44,179 bases of DNA, taken from the NCBI GenBank assembly GCA_017430675.1, contig JAFRMM010000050.1, forward strand, positions 1 through 44,179, in the 5' to 3' direction. Shown piece after piece: positions 26,340-34,508 of this stretch (position 1 is the first letter of the stretch; each line of letters opens with the position of its first letter). The position numbers were made by a program, and so were the translations under genes. The notes under the pieces were generated by a model. That model was not told the DNA's origin. It worked only from the letters and a program-made list of their open reading frames with translations, and ran no database searches. The DNA comes from Prevotella sp. Lineage in GTDB: Bacteria > Bacteroidota > Bacteroidia > Bacteroidales > Bacteroidaceae.

Positions 26340-27845
26340 ATGTTCAATAATTACCAAGGATTCCATCTTGTTGAGACGCTCCACAACATGCGCCTTGACG
26401 AGTTCTTCCATCCCAGCAAGCAGGTGTCCAACTGGACCAAACTGGCCATTGTCGCCATTGTCACGCTGACGCTCTGGAACCTACCGACAGACTGGTTCGG
26501 CATTCAGAACCTGACCGTTGTCCAGCAGCGCATCATTGCCATCTTCGCCTTTGCCACGCTGATGTGGATCTTCGAGGTGGTCGCCTCGTGGGCTACCTCC
26601 GTCGGCATTATCGTTTTGATGCTGCTCTTCACTTCCGACAGCGGCATTGCGCCGATGGTCATGGAGGACGAGGTGGGCAAACTGCTCTCCTACAAGGCCG
26701 TCATGGCCACCTTCGCCGACCCGGTGATCATGCTGTTCATCGGCGGATTCATCCTCGCCATCGCAGCCACGAAGACGGGCCTCGACGCCCAGTTGGCCAA
26801 GGTACTGCTCAAGCCGTTTGGCAAGAAGAGTGAGATGGTGCTGTTAGGCTTCCTGCTCATCACGGGTCTGTTCTCCATGTTCGTCTCCAATACGGCGACG
26901 GCTGCCATGATGCTGACGTTCCTGACGCCCGTGTTCCGCCAGTTGCCGCCCGAGGGCAAGGGACGGATCTCGATGGCACTGGCCATCCCCATCGCTGCCA
27001 ACCTCGGCGGTATGGGTACGCCCATCGGCACACCCCCGAACACCATCGCCCTGAAATACCTGAACGATCCCGAGGGGCTGAACCTCGGTCTCGGCTTCGG
27101 ACAGTGGATGATGTTCATGTTCCCGCTGGTGATCGTGCTGCTGTTCATCAGTTGGCGCATCCTCCTCTGGATGTTCCCCTTCACGCAGAAGACCGTAGAA
27201 CTGAAGATCGACGGTGAGATGAAGAAGGATGCCCATACCTACATCGTCATTGGCACCTTCCTTGTTACGGTAATCCTCTGGCTGCTCGACACGATTACGG
27301 GCATTAACTCCTACACGGTGGCCCTGATCCCCTTCTGCGTGTTCGCCCTGACAGGCGTCATCAACCGCCGCGACCTGGAGCAGGTCAACTGGAGCGTCAT
27401 CTGGATGGTGGCTGGTGGCTTCGCCCTCGGCTACGGTCTGAACGCCTCCGGACTGGCTGCCAACGCCGTGGAGAGCATTCCCTTCGGTGAGTTCTCGCCA
27501 CTGCTGATCCTGGTTCTTGGCGGTCTGCTCTGCTACGGTCTGTCCAACTTCATCTCGAACTCGGCCACGGCAGCCCTGCTGATGCCTATCCTGGCCTTCG
27601 TCTGTGGCGCCATGGGCGACAAACTCGCACCTATCGGCGGTACCTCGACGGTGCTCATCGGCGTGGCCATCGCCGCCTCCAGTGCCATGGTGCTCCCCAT
27701 CTCCACACCGCCGAACGCGCTGGCCTTCGCCACGAACCTCGTCAAGCAGAAGGACATGGCAAGGATCGGCCTCATCGTCGGTATCATCTCGATGGCACTC
27801 GGCTACGCCCTCGTCTATCTGATGGGAACGCTGAAACTGATCTAA
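26340..27845 (+). CDS. DASS/SLC13-family sodium-coupled carboxylate transporter
   Basis: A 501-residue protein with about twelve hydrophobic segments after a roughly 35-residue cytoplasmic N-terminus. The duplicated transport core is visible. Hairpin and SNT motif of the first half: FVSNTATAAMMLTFLTPVF, then GMGTPIGTPPNTIAL. Second half: SNFISNSATAALLMPILAFV, then ISTPPNALAFATNLV. These are the sodium- and substrate-binding motifs of the DASS family, which imports C4-dicarboxylates such as succinate, fumarate or malate, and in some members citrate or sulfate. I cannot decide the substrate from sequence. It stands alone between a divergent kinase operon and a convergent upp gene 22 bases downstream; no convincing terminator is seen in that short gap. 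Confidence 0.9.
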   Translation: MFNNYQGFHLVETLHNMRLDEFFHPSKQVSNWTKLAIVAIVTLTLWNLPTDWFGIQNLTVVQQRIIAIFAFATLMWIFEVVASWATSVGIIVLMLLFTSDSGIAPMVMEDEVGKLLSYKAVMATFADPVIMLFIGGFILAIAATKTGLDAQLAKVLLKPFGKKSEMVLLGFLLITGLFSMFVSNTATAAMMLTFLTPVFRQLPPEGKGRISMALAIPIAANLGGMGTPIGTPPNTIALKYLNDPEGLNLGLGFGQWMMFMFPLVIVLLFISWRILLWMFPFTQKTVELKIDGEMKKDAHTYIVIGTFLVTVILWLLDTITGINSYTVALIPFCVFALTGVINRRDLEQVNWSVIWMVAGGFALGYGLNASGLAANAVESIPFGEFSPLLILVLGGLLCYGLSNFISNSATAALLMPILAFVCGAMGDKLAPIGGTSTVLIGVAIAASSAMVLPISTPPNALAFATNLVKQKDMARIGLIVGIISMALGYALVYLMGTLKLI

Positions 27846-27867
27846 TGATGAATCCCTTGCAGAGACC

Positions 27868-28554
27868 TTAACGCTTGTCCGCGATTTTACGGAAACTCTG
27901 CATCTTCTCGCCAAAGCAGAGATCACCGCAATCGCCGAATCCCGGTACGATATACTTCTGGGCATTCATGCCCTGATCGATGGAGGCGCACCAGATCGTG
28001 GCATCGTCGGGCAGGGCCTCCTTCACCACCTCGATGCCCTCAGGTGCTGCGATGACACAGCAGACATGAATCTTCTTCGGCTTACCTGACATCAGCAGAG
28101 CCTCGATGGCAGCCGCCATAGAACCGCCTGTGGCCAGCATCGGGTCGGCGATAATCAGGGTCTTGCCCTTCACGCTGGGGGCTGCGATATAGTCGGCCTG
28201 AATGCCCACCTCCGTATGCTCACGGTTGATATACATGCGGAAGGCCGAGACGTATGCGTTGTCGGCATGGTCGAAGATATTCAGGAATCCCTGATGGAAC
28301 GGCAGTCCGGCACGGAGGACCGTACCCAGGACGATATCATCCTTGGGCAGAGACATCTCAAGTGAGGCAAGGGGCGTAGTCACGGTCTTGGTCTTATAAT
28401 CGAGCACCTTGGATACCTCGTAGGCCATCAGTTCGCCGATTCGCTCCACATTGTGACGGAAAAGCAGACGGTTCTTCTGGATGTTCTTGTCACGTAACTC
28501 ATACAAGAACTGGTTAATAATACTGTTTTGTTCGGAGAAATTGATTACTTGCAT
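27868..28554 (-). CDS. upp: Uracil phosphoribosyltransferase
   Basis: A 228-residue cytoplasmic enzyme (uracil + PRPP to UMP + PPi). Family motifs are the LGTVLRAGLPFHQGF segment, the PRPP-binding LIIADPMLATGGSM (normally DPMLATGGS in Upp), and a C-terminal IWCASIDQGMNAQKYIVPGF followed by GDCGD, which forms the uracil-binding loop. Length and motifs are normal. Monocistronic, with a well-formed promoter directly upstream (28579-28610), back to back with the GH2 gene promoter. It provides pyrimidine salvage; I see no link to the neighbouring carbohydrate locus. Confidence 0.94.
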   Translation of the reverse strand: MQVINFSEQNSIINQFLYELRDKNIQKNRLLFRHNVERIGELMAYEVSKVLDYKTKTVTTPLASLEMSLPKDDIVLGTVLRAGLPFHQGFLNIFDHADNAYVSAFRMYINREHTEVGIQADYIAAPSVKGKTLIIADPMLATGGSMAAAIEALLMSGKPKKIHVCCVIAAPEGIEVVKEALPDDATIWCASIDQGMNAQKYIVPGFGDCGDLCFGEKMQSFRKIADKR

Positions 28555-28578
28555 AGTTCGTTTGTTTTAAGTTTGGTG

Positions 28579-28610
28579 CAAAAATACGGGATTTATTTAA
28601 AATTGCCAAA
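28579..28610 (-). promoter_or_regulatory. Promoter of upp
   Basis: TTTG (28607-28610), 20 bases, then TATTTTTG (28579-28586) on the minus strand, about 25 bases before the ATG at 28554. Confidence 0.7.
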
Positions 28611-28640
28611 TAATTTTAGATAATTCTCCTGCTTTTTTCT

Positions 28641-28648
28641 TATCTTTG
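28641..28648 (+). promoter_or_regulatory. -7 box of the GH2 gene
   Basis: TATCTTTG about 28 bases before the ATG at 28676. A TTG at 28646 inside this box extends the reading frame but is rejected as a start. Confidence 0.65.
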
Positions 28649-28675
28649 CAGCGTGAAACTACAAAACTTACTAAT

Positions 28676-31015
28676 ATGAAAAGACTAACCTTTACCCTCG
28701 TCCTCGCCATCCTGACCCTCATGGCCAGTGCCCAGCGCGAGACAACCTCACTGAATCGTGACTGGACATTCCACTTAGGCGACGGCAGTTCGATGCAGCG
28801 CGACTTCACCCACGGTACTGAGTATTTCACCTACCGCGCCAAGGCCGTCGGACAGAACAAAGGTCCTGCATCCGTGGAATTCGAGGATGCCGCCTGGACG
28901 GATGTCACACTGCCCCACGACTGGGTGGTAGCCCTACCCTACGGCTACAAGGCCAGTCACTCCCACGGCTACAAGCAGGTGGGCTGGAAATATCCGCAGT
29001 TCTCCATCGGCTGGTATCGTAAGCATTTCCTCATCGAGAGGGAGGATGAGGGCAAGGCCATCAGCATCCGCTTCGACGGCATCTTCCGCAACGCACAGGT
29101 GTTCTGCAACGGCTTCTACCTCGGTACGGAGCCCAGCGGCTATGCCTCGCAGGAATACAATATATCAGAATACCTGAACTATGGCGGCGACAACGTGATT
29201 GCCGTACGCTGCGATGCCCTGACCGAAGAAGGCTGGTACTACGAGGGAGCGGGTATCTATCGCGACGTATGGCTTATCAAGAAGAACGCAAAAAAACAGA
29301 TTAATAATGTGTTCTATACCTGGAAGGACGGTCACTTGAACATCCAGGTGGAGGCGACCTGTGACTACAAGAACACACTGCTCGACCGTGAGGGCAACGT
29401 GGTGGCCGAGGGTAAGGAGACGCTCACACTGAGCAATCCCCACCTCTGGAGCACCGACGACCCCTATCTCTATACGCTGAAGACCACCACTATAGGCGGC
29501 GAGGATGCCGTCACGACGAAGGTGGGACTGCGCACGCTGACCTTCGACGCGAAGGACGGTGTGCGACTGAACGGACAGCCCTTCAAGTTCAAGGGTGTGA
29601 ACCTGCACCTCGACCATGCGGGCGTGGGAACGGCCGTCACCAAGGAACTGTGGATCTACCGCATCAACAAACTCCGTGAGATCGGTGTCAATGCCATCCG
29701 CTGGTCGCATAACCCGGCCTCCGACGTGGCTCTCGACGTATGCGACTCCTTAGGTATCCTCTGCATCGACGAGAACAGGCTCATGGGCACTAACCACGAG
29801 CATCTGGACCTGCTGAAAAGGATGATCGTGGACCACCGCAACCACCCGTCGGTGGCCCTCTGGAGCATCGGCAACGAGGAATGGTGGATCGAAGGCAACG
29901 AGAAGGGTGAGAAGATCGCCCGTACGATGATCGACTATGCCCGTACCATCGACGACTCCCGTCTCTACACCTACGGTTGCAGCGGCGGCTTCGGCGTGGT
30001 GAAGCAGGTGGATATCCACGGCTATAACTATATCGTACAGAACGATGTCGATAACCGTCATAAGGCCTATCCCGACTGGGTGGTCATCGGTACGGAGGAG
30101 ACCAGCGGCTGTGGCACGCGCAACGTCTATCACACCGACTCCGTGAAGGGTTGGATGAAGAGCATCAACATGGCGGGCGAGGAACGTACCAACGGCGAAA
30201 AGAACGTCATTGAGCGCGGCTGGAAGTTCTACCGCGACAACAACTGGGCGGGCGGCGTGTTCTGGTGGACGGGCTTCGACTACCGCGGAGAGCCCAACCC
30301 GATGGTATGGCCCGCCACAGGCAGTGAGTTCGGCATCCTCGACTACTGCGGTTTCCCCAAGGACGAGGCCTGGTATCTGAAAGCCGCCTGGACCGACAAG
30401 CCCGTACTCCACATCTTCCCCCACTGGAACCTGAAGGGACAGGAAGGTCAGGAAGTAGAGGTATGGGCCTACACCAACATGGACGAGGTGGAACTGCTGC
30501 AGGATGGTAAGTCACTCGGTCGTCAGAAGGCTGAGAAGGACGGCCACCTCGTGTGGAAGACCACCTATCAGCCAGGTCGCCTCGTGGCATACGGCTATCA
30601 GAACGGCAAGAAGGTGCTGACGGAGCGCGTGGAGACGACAGGTCCTGCCGAGAAGATCAGTGTGGCTACCAGCAAAAAGACCCTGCGTCAGGACGGAGAA
30701 GATATCGTGGTGGTCGATATTACCCTCCATGATAAGAAAGGGCGTTATGTGCCCGATGCCTGTGACAAGATCCACGTGGCAGTACGCGGACATGGTGAGA
30801 TTCTCGGCTGGGGCAACGGCGATCCAGGCTTCAAGGCCGAAGAACGCCCGTTGGGTCCAGACAAGCGCGAGACTTCGTTCAACGCCTTCATGGGCAATGC
30901 CCAAGTCATCATCCGCAGCCTCGACTCCACAGGAAAGGCCGTCATGCCCACCGTTGTCTTCCTCCAACTCAATAACGGGAAGGAAACCAGCATCACGCTT
31001 GACAATGTAAAATAG
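28676..31015 (+). CDS. Glycoside hydrolase family 2 enzyme, beta-galactosidase-like, exported
   Basis: A 779-residue precursor from the ATG at 28676; MKRLTFTLVLAILTLMASA is a clean signal peptide without a lipobox, so the enzyme is probably periplasmic. Domains in order: GH2 sugar-binding jelly roll (about 20-190: LNRDWTFHLGDG, LPHDWVV, GWYRKHF, FDGIFRNAQVFCNG), an Ig-like sandwich, and a TIM barrel from about 300 with WSHNPAS and DENRLMG. The general acid/base Glu is 401 in SIGNEEWW and the candidate nucleophile is Glu 474 or 475 in GTEETSG. C-terminal beta domains follow. GH2 enzymes cleave beta-galactosides, glucuronides or mannosides. Substrate is undecided. It converges on the 3' end of the fructan locus, so membership in that locus is possible but unproven. 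Confidence 0.9.
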   Translation: MKRLTFTLVLAILTLMASAQRETTSLNRDWTFHLGDGSSMQRDFTHGTEYFTYRAKAVGQNKGPASVEFEDAAWTDVTLPHDWVVALPYGYKASHSHGYKQVGWKYPQFSIGWYRKHFLIEREDEGKAISIRFDGIFRNAQVFCNGFYLGTEPSGYASQEYNISEYLNYGGDNVIAVRCDALTEEGWYYEGAGIYRDVWLIKKNAKKQINNVFYTWKDGHLNIQVEATCDYKNTLLDREGNVVAEGKETLTLSNPHLWSTDDPYLYTLKTTTIGGEDAVTTKVGLRTLTFDAKDGVRLNGQPFKFKGVNLHLDHAGVGTAVTKELWIYRINKLREIGVNAIRWSHNPASDVALDVCDSLGILCIDENRLMGTNHEHLDLLKRMIVDHRNHPSVALWSIGNEEWWIEGNEKGEKIARTMIDYARTIDDSRLYTYGCSGGFGVVKQVDIHGYNYIVQNDVDNRHKAYPDWVVIGTEETSGCGTRNVYHTDSVKGWMKSINMAGEERTNGEKNVIERGWKFYRDNNWAGGVFWWTGFDYRGEPNPMVWPATGSEFGILDYCGFPKDEAWYLKAAWTDKPVLHIFPHWNLKGQEGQEVEVWAYTNMDEVELLQDGKSLGRQKAEKDGHLVWKTTYQPGRLVAYGYQNGKKVLTERVETTGPAEKISVATSKKTLRQDGEDIVVVDITLHDKKGRYVPDACDKIHVAVRGHGEILGWGNGDPGFKAEERPLGPDKRETSFNAFMGNAQVIIRSLDSTGKAVMPTVVFLQLNNGKETSITLDNVK

Positions 31016-31057
31016 CCTGGCAACAGTAACAGGCATTAAGATCTGTCTGATACTAAG

Positions 31058-31098
31058 AAATCGTTCATTGCACGCAAAGATGCTGCAATGAACGATTT
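31058..31098. promoter_or_regulatory. Perfect 15-bp inverted repeat carrying the ATCGTTCATT motif
   Basis: AAATCGTTCATTGCA (31058-31072) and its exact reverse complement (31084-31098) are separated by 11 bases, in the 99-bp gap between two convergent stops. No T-run follows on either strand, so it is a poor intrinsic terminator. The core ATCGTTCAT is shared with the inverted repeats upstream of susC and of the GH32 gene, so it may be an operator or have a common origin with them. Role is inference. Confidence 0.6.
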
Positions 31099-31114
31099 AC
31101 TTTATCGGAGGGAG

Positions 31115-32683
31115 TTAAATCGACATCAGATATTCGATGCTGTTCTTGGCCAGTTTCAGAACGTTGTCCTGGCAAGAGTTGTTCTTGGGGCTGGCACTCT
31201 TGTCGGGTGTGCCGTCCTCGTTCTTCATGGAGAACTCACAACCACCGTTACCGATGCAGAGCACAGTACCTGCACCCTTCTGGAATCCCTCAGGCGCCTT
31301 GTCGGCACCCTTGGCCTCCCATACGTTGAGTTGGGAAACCCACGACACCTGACTGTCCCATGTGCCGAGCGGATAGATGCCGTAGTCGTTGGTCAGGACA
31401 TTATAACACTCCTCGGTATTGTTGTCTAATCCTGTCAGGTTAGTTGGGATGTCGAAGAACAGACAGTTGTGGTCCTCAGTCCAGCCTGCGCCCTTCATGG
31501 CGATGCCAACAGGACAAGTGTCGCTCAGTTTCTCTGTCGGTATGCCAGCATAGATGGCATGGGTGCTGAAGTCCTTATAGAAGGAACCGGTATTCACGCA
31601 GACGCCCATCTTCCACACATCGCCGTTCATGCCGCCCTCTCCACAGCCGAAGGCATTGCTGACCCCGCGAAGCAGTGAGGTCGGGAGACGGTTGATGGCG
31701 CCGATATAAGGTACGGCATGTGACCACAGCAACAGGTTACCGCCATTCTTCACATATTGCTCGACGCAAGGAGCGGCATTACGGGCCACGTCGGAGAAGT
31801 TCCAGATGTCGTCGGCATTACCGGTCTCGATGTCGCGCAACCAGAAAAGCATGCGATAGTCTGCGATATCCTCCACCGTACTGATATTGCCGAAATAGAC
31901 ATATTCTCCCTTGGGATAGTTCTCATGGAACCACAGCCATGCACTGGCCTCATCGTCGTCACCGTTGGCAACGAGTTCTTCTGGTGTAGCATATTCTGAC
32001 AGGAAAGCGGGGATCTTACCACCTATCTTGGCCGAAGCCTCAACGGGCAGAGCCTTGCCATCGCTGTTCTGGGCGATGACGGTAGCCTCGAAACGATCCT
32101 TCATCTGTACGTTCTCCAGCAGATAAGTGGTGCCGTTGACGATGGTGTTCACCACCTCTTCCGTGCTGTTCTTCACCACTTTTAGGATGTACGAGGTGGC
32201 ATCAAGACTGGCCGACCATGAGATCTGCAGGTTATGCACATCGTCGGTCACGTCGATCTGATCCATCTTCACCTCGCTCGGTGTCGTAGCACCGAGACGG
32301 GTATAGGAAGTCATGACACCATTAGAGAGGGCTTCGTCGTTGGCGTACTTGAAGAGGAACTCATAGAGTTGGTTGGTCTCCAGGTTCTTCAGCGTGAACG
32401 AACCTGACGGACACGGTGTGAGAGACTGCATCTGTGTGCCGTTCTTATAGACGGCCACCTGCATCACTGCACCATTGCTGCTGGCCGGCCATGTCAGCGT
32501 GTAGTCGTAATTGTTCTCGCCACTCAGGGCACCGGCTATCTGTGATATTTCAGGGCTGCTTAGTTGCATCTCACCAGATCCTGGGAGATCTCTGTCCTGA
32601 CAGGCAGTAAGAGCAATAACCAATAAACAATAACCAATAACCGTTATTCTATTGGTGATTTTGCATATCATTGACTTTTTCAT
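31115..32683 (-). CDS. Surface glycan-binding lipoprotein with DUF4960 domain
   Basis: A 522-residue lipoprotein precursor. Signal peptide with lipobox LLVIALTAC (Cys near 28) is followed by acidic residues compatible with surface export in Bacteroidetes. Two fibronectin/SusE-like beta domains follow (about 45-225). The C-terminal half (about 225-522) with YVYFGNISTVEDIADYRML, GNLLLWSHAVPYIGAINRLP and CIGNGGCEFSMKNE fits the DUF4960 family, known from the levan-binding protein of the Bacteroides thetaiotaomicron fructan locus (BT1761). It is the third gene after susC and susD. Its first 25 residues and the spacer before it are identical, bar one silent base, to those of the susD gene, an unusual duplication. 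Confidence 0.88.
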   Translation of the reverse strand: MKKSMICKITNRITVIGYCLLVIALTACQDRDLPGSGEMQLSSPEISQIAGALSGENNYDYTLTWPASSNGAVMQVAVYKNGTQMQSLTPCPSGSFTLKNLETNQLYEFLFKYANDEALSNGVMTSYTRLGATTPSEVKMDQIDVTDDVHNLQISWSASLDATSYILKVVKNSTEEVVNTIVNGTTYLLENVQMKDRFEATVIAQNSDGKALPVEASAKIGGKIPAFLSEYATPEELVANGDDDEASAWLWFHENYPKGEYVYFGNISTVEDIADYRMLFWLRDIETGNADDIWNFSDVARNAAPCVEQYVKNGGNLLLWSHAVPYIGAINRLPTSLLRGVSNAFGCGEGGMNGDVWKMGVCVNTGSFYKDFSTHAIYAGIPTEKLSDTCPVGIAMKGAGWTEDHNCLFFDIPTNLTGLDNNTEECYNVLTNDYGIYPLGTWDSQVSWVSQLNVWEAKGADKAPEGFQKGAGTVLCIGNGGCEFSMKNEDGTPDKSASPKNNSCQDNVLKLAKNSIEYLMSI

Positions 32684-32726
32684 AATTCTAAAATGTTTAT
32701 TGTTTCACGTTTATTGTTTATTGTAT
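32613..32726 (-). repeat. 114-bp direct repeat, copy A (leader of the DUF4960 gene)
   Basis: Identical to 34395-34508 over 114 bases except one C/T difference in the fourth codon region (AAG versus AAA, silent). It spans the end of the susD stop codon, the 42-base spacer, the start codon and the first 24 or so codons of the DUF4960 gene. The codons for the hydrophobic core come from repeated TTATTGGTTATTG-type units. Confidence 0.9.
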
Positions 32727-34465
32727 CAGTATCCCTTGTTCTGATGATAGAGTCCCTGAACGTAGTTCATCTGGTTAGATGCGATGGGGAAGTACTCGTT
32801 CTTGCCAGCGGTGAAGAAGGCATCCTTGTAATACAGGCCGTAGGTCTGTCCGTCGTACTCGTCAGTGACCTCAGTCTCAAAGTACTTGTTGAGGGTTGAG
32901 GACAGCAGACCCCAGCGACGCAGGTCGAAGAAGCGGTGTCCTTCCATGGCCAACTCTACACGGCGCTCCCAGCGCAGAGCCTTGCGGGCATCCTCCTTTG
33001 AAGCGAAACTGCCATAGAGAGCGATGTCACACTGGTTGCGGGCATAACTGACCAGGGAAGTACCGCTGATATCCCTCTTGGCACGCTCACGGATGGTATT
33101 GATGATCTGCAGGGCCTCACCGTTCAGGTCGTCGTTCTCAATCAGGGCCTCGGCACGCATCAGCATCACGTCGGTATAGCGCAGCACGTAGTCGTTCTGT
33201 CCGAAGGCCTGCCAAGGGTTGTCGTAATCCTCACCCTTCGAGCGCTGTGGAATCTCCTTCATCGAGCAGTAGTAACCGTATGTGTTCGGCGTACGGCTGT
33301 TGGCCTTGGTCAGCGTGTATTGCTCCTCATACTTATAAGGATAGGTAGGCATGCCGACAGTATGGAACAGACGGGGATCGTACTTGAACTTGGAGTCGGC
33401 ACCATTGACGACGATGGCATTGTGGTCCTCGTCGAAGTCGTCCATGGGCAGACCGTTGCGGGTCTTGAAGGCATTGACCAGGTTCTGTGAGGGCTTATGG
33501 AAGTCCCATCCGCAAGACCAGATACCCCAGACGCCATTCAGCATGTTCGACCAGTTGGCACGACCGTAGTTCGTACCGTCGTCAGCCTTGTTGGAGTGCT
33601 GCACGGCAAAGATGCTCTCCACGGAGTTGGCATAGTCCTGCAGGAAGATATGGCCGTAGGTGTCCAGGTAGTCGTACGGTGAATTCTTGACAACTTCCGT
33701 GTATTCCAGGACCTTCTGGATCTTGGTCTTATCAACATGGGCGTAGCCTGTCGTGGCCTCATAGCCATCACCGTAGGCCCAGTTCAGATAGCACTTGGCC
33801 AGATAGGCGGCAGCAGCCACCTTATGTGCACGTCCTGTGGTGCCGGGAGCCGCCTCGGACAGATTCTCGTAGGCATACTGGAAGTCATCGATGATGATCT
33901 GCATGATCTCGTCGTGCGTGCTCTGAGGACAGGCCTCGATAGCGGCATTGTCCATGCCTTCTGTGACGAAGGGAACTTCATACCACATCTGCTGCAACTT
34001 GTAATAGAAGTGACCACGGAGGAAACGCACCTCGGCTTTCATCTGCCTGATATCAGCAGTCTCCTCGGCATTGGCAATCGCCTCCAAGGCGCGGTTGCAG
34101 CGGGATATGGCACTGTAAAGTTGATACCACAGTTCATCGAACTCGCCACGGTCGGGCTGCAGGGTAGAGAAGATCTCCATGGGGTGATAACCCGTGTCGT
34201 TCTCACCGGAACCGCCCTTCAGACAGTCGTCGGCGCTCATGTCGCCGTATGGCCACAGATTGAACGGATAGGAATACCAGTCGTCGCCCAGTTTGGCGTA
34301 TGCTGCAGTAACAAGTTTGTCGGGACTTGAGAATGCCGTCTCTTCGTCCAGTGTGCCCTGCGGCTTCACATCATCAACGCTACAGGAACCAAGGGCAATA
34401 ACCAATAAACAATAACCAATAACCGTTATTCTATTGGTGATTTTGCATATCATTGATTTTTTCAT
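32726..34465 (-). CDS. susD: SusD-like outer-membrane glycan-binding lipoprotein
   Basis: A 579-residue lipoprotein precursor with lipobox LLVIALGSC. The SusD/RagB fold is evident: N-terminal TLDEETAFSSPDKLVTAAYA, a TPR-rich helical body (LDEL-type repeats, AEVRFLRGHFYYKLQQMW, AAAAYLAKCYLNWA), the LRYTDVMLMRAEALIEN motif and the C-terminal RRVELAMEGHRFFDLRRWG, which is diagnostic. The protein caps the SusC barrel and captures oligosaccharides at the cell surface. It lies 42 bases after susC in the usual susC-susD order and precedes a DUF4960 protein. Fructan as ligand is inferred from the GH32, fructokinase and DUF4960 neighbours. The leader is part of the 114-bp duplication. Confidence 0.95.
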   Translation of the reverse strand: MKKSMICKITNRITVIGYCLLVIALGSCSVDDVKPQGTLDEETAFSSPDKLVTAAYAKLGDDWYSYPFNLWPYGDMSADDCLKGGSGENDTGYHPMEIFSTLQPDRGEFDELWYQLYSAISRCNRALEAIANAEETADIRQMKAEVRFLRGHFYYKLQQMWYEVPFVTEGMDNAAIEACPQSTHDEIMQIIIDDFQYAYENLSEAAPGTTGRAHKVAAAAYLAKCYLNWAYGDGYEATTGYAHVDKTKIQKVLEYTEVVKNSPYDYLDTYGHIFLQDYANSVESIFAVQHSNKADDGTNYGRANWSNMLNGVWGIWSCGWDFHKPSQNLVNAFKTRNGLPMDDFDEDHNAIVVNGADSKFKYDPRLFHTVGMPTYPYKYEEQYTLTKANSRTPNTYGYYCSMKEIPQRSKGEDYDNPWQAFGQNDYVLRYTDVMLMRAEALIENDDLNGEALQIINTIRERAKRDISGTSLVSYARNQCDIALYGSFASKEDARKALRWERRVELAMEGHRFFDLRRWGLLSSTLNKYFETEVTDEYDGQTYGLYYKDAFFTAGKNEYFPIASNQMNYVQGLYHQNKGY

Positions 34466-34508
34466 AATTCTAAAATGTTTATTGTTTCACGTTTATTGTT
34501 TATTGTAT
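34395..34508 (-). repeat. 114-bp direct repeat, copy B (leader of the susD gene)
   Basis: Partner of 32613-32726. It covers the last base of the susC stop, the 42-base susC-susD spacer with its GTTTATTGTTTCACGTTTAT repeats, and the start of susD through the signal peptide core. Both copies have the same orientation, so they could recombine to delete susD. Confidence 0.9.

Noticed and set aside
27846..27867. Terminator between the SLC13-type transporter and upp
   Set aside because: The 22-base gap contains no stem-loop with a T-run.
32613..34508. 114-bp repeats as an invertible switch
   Set aside because: The copies are in direct, not inverted, orientation, so inversion is not expected; deletion or gene conversion is the only obvious outcome.
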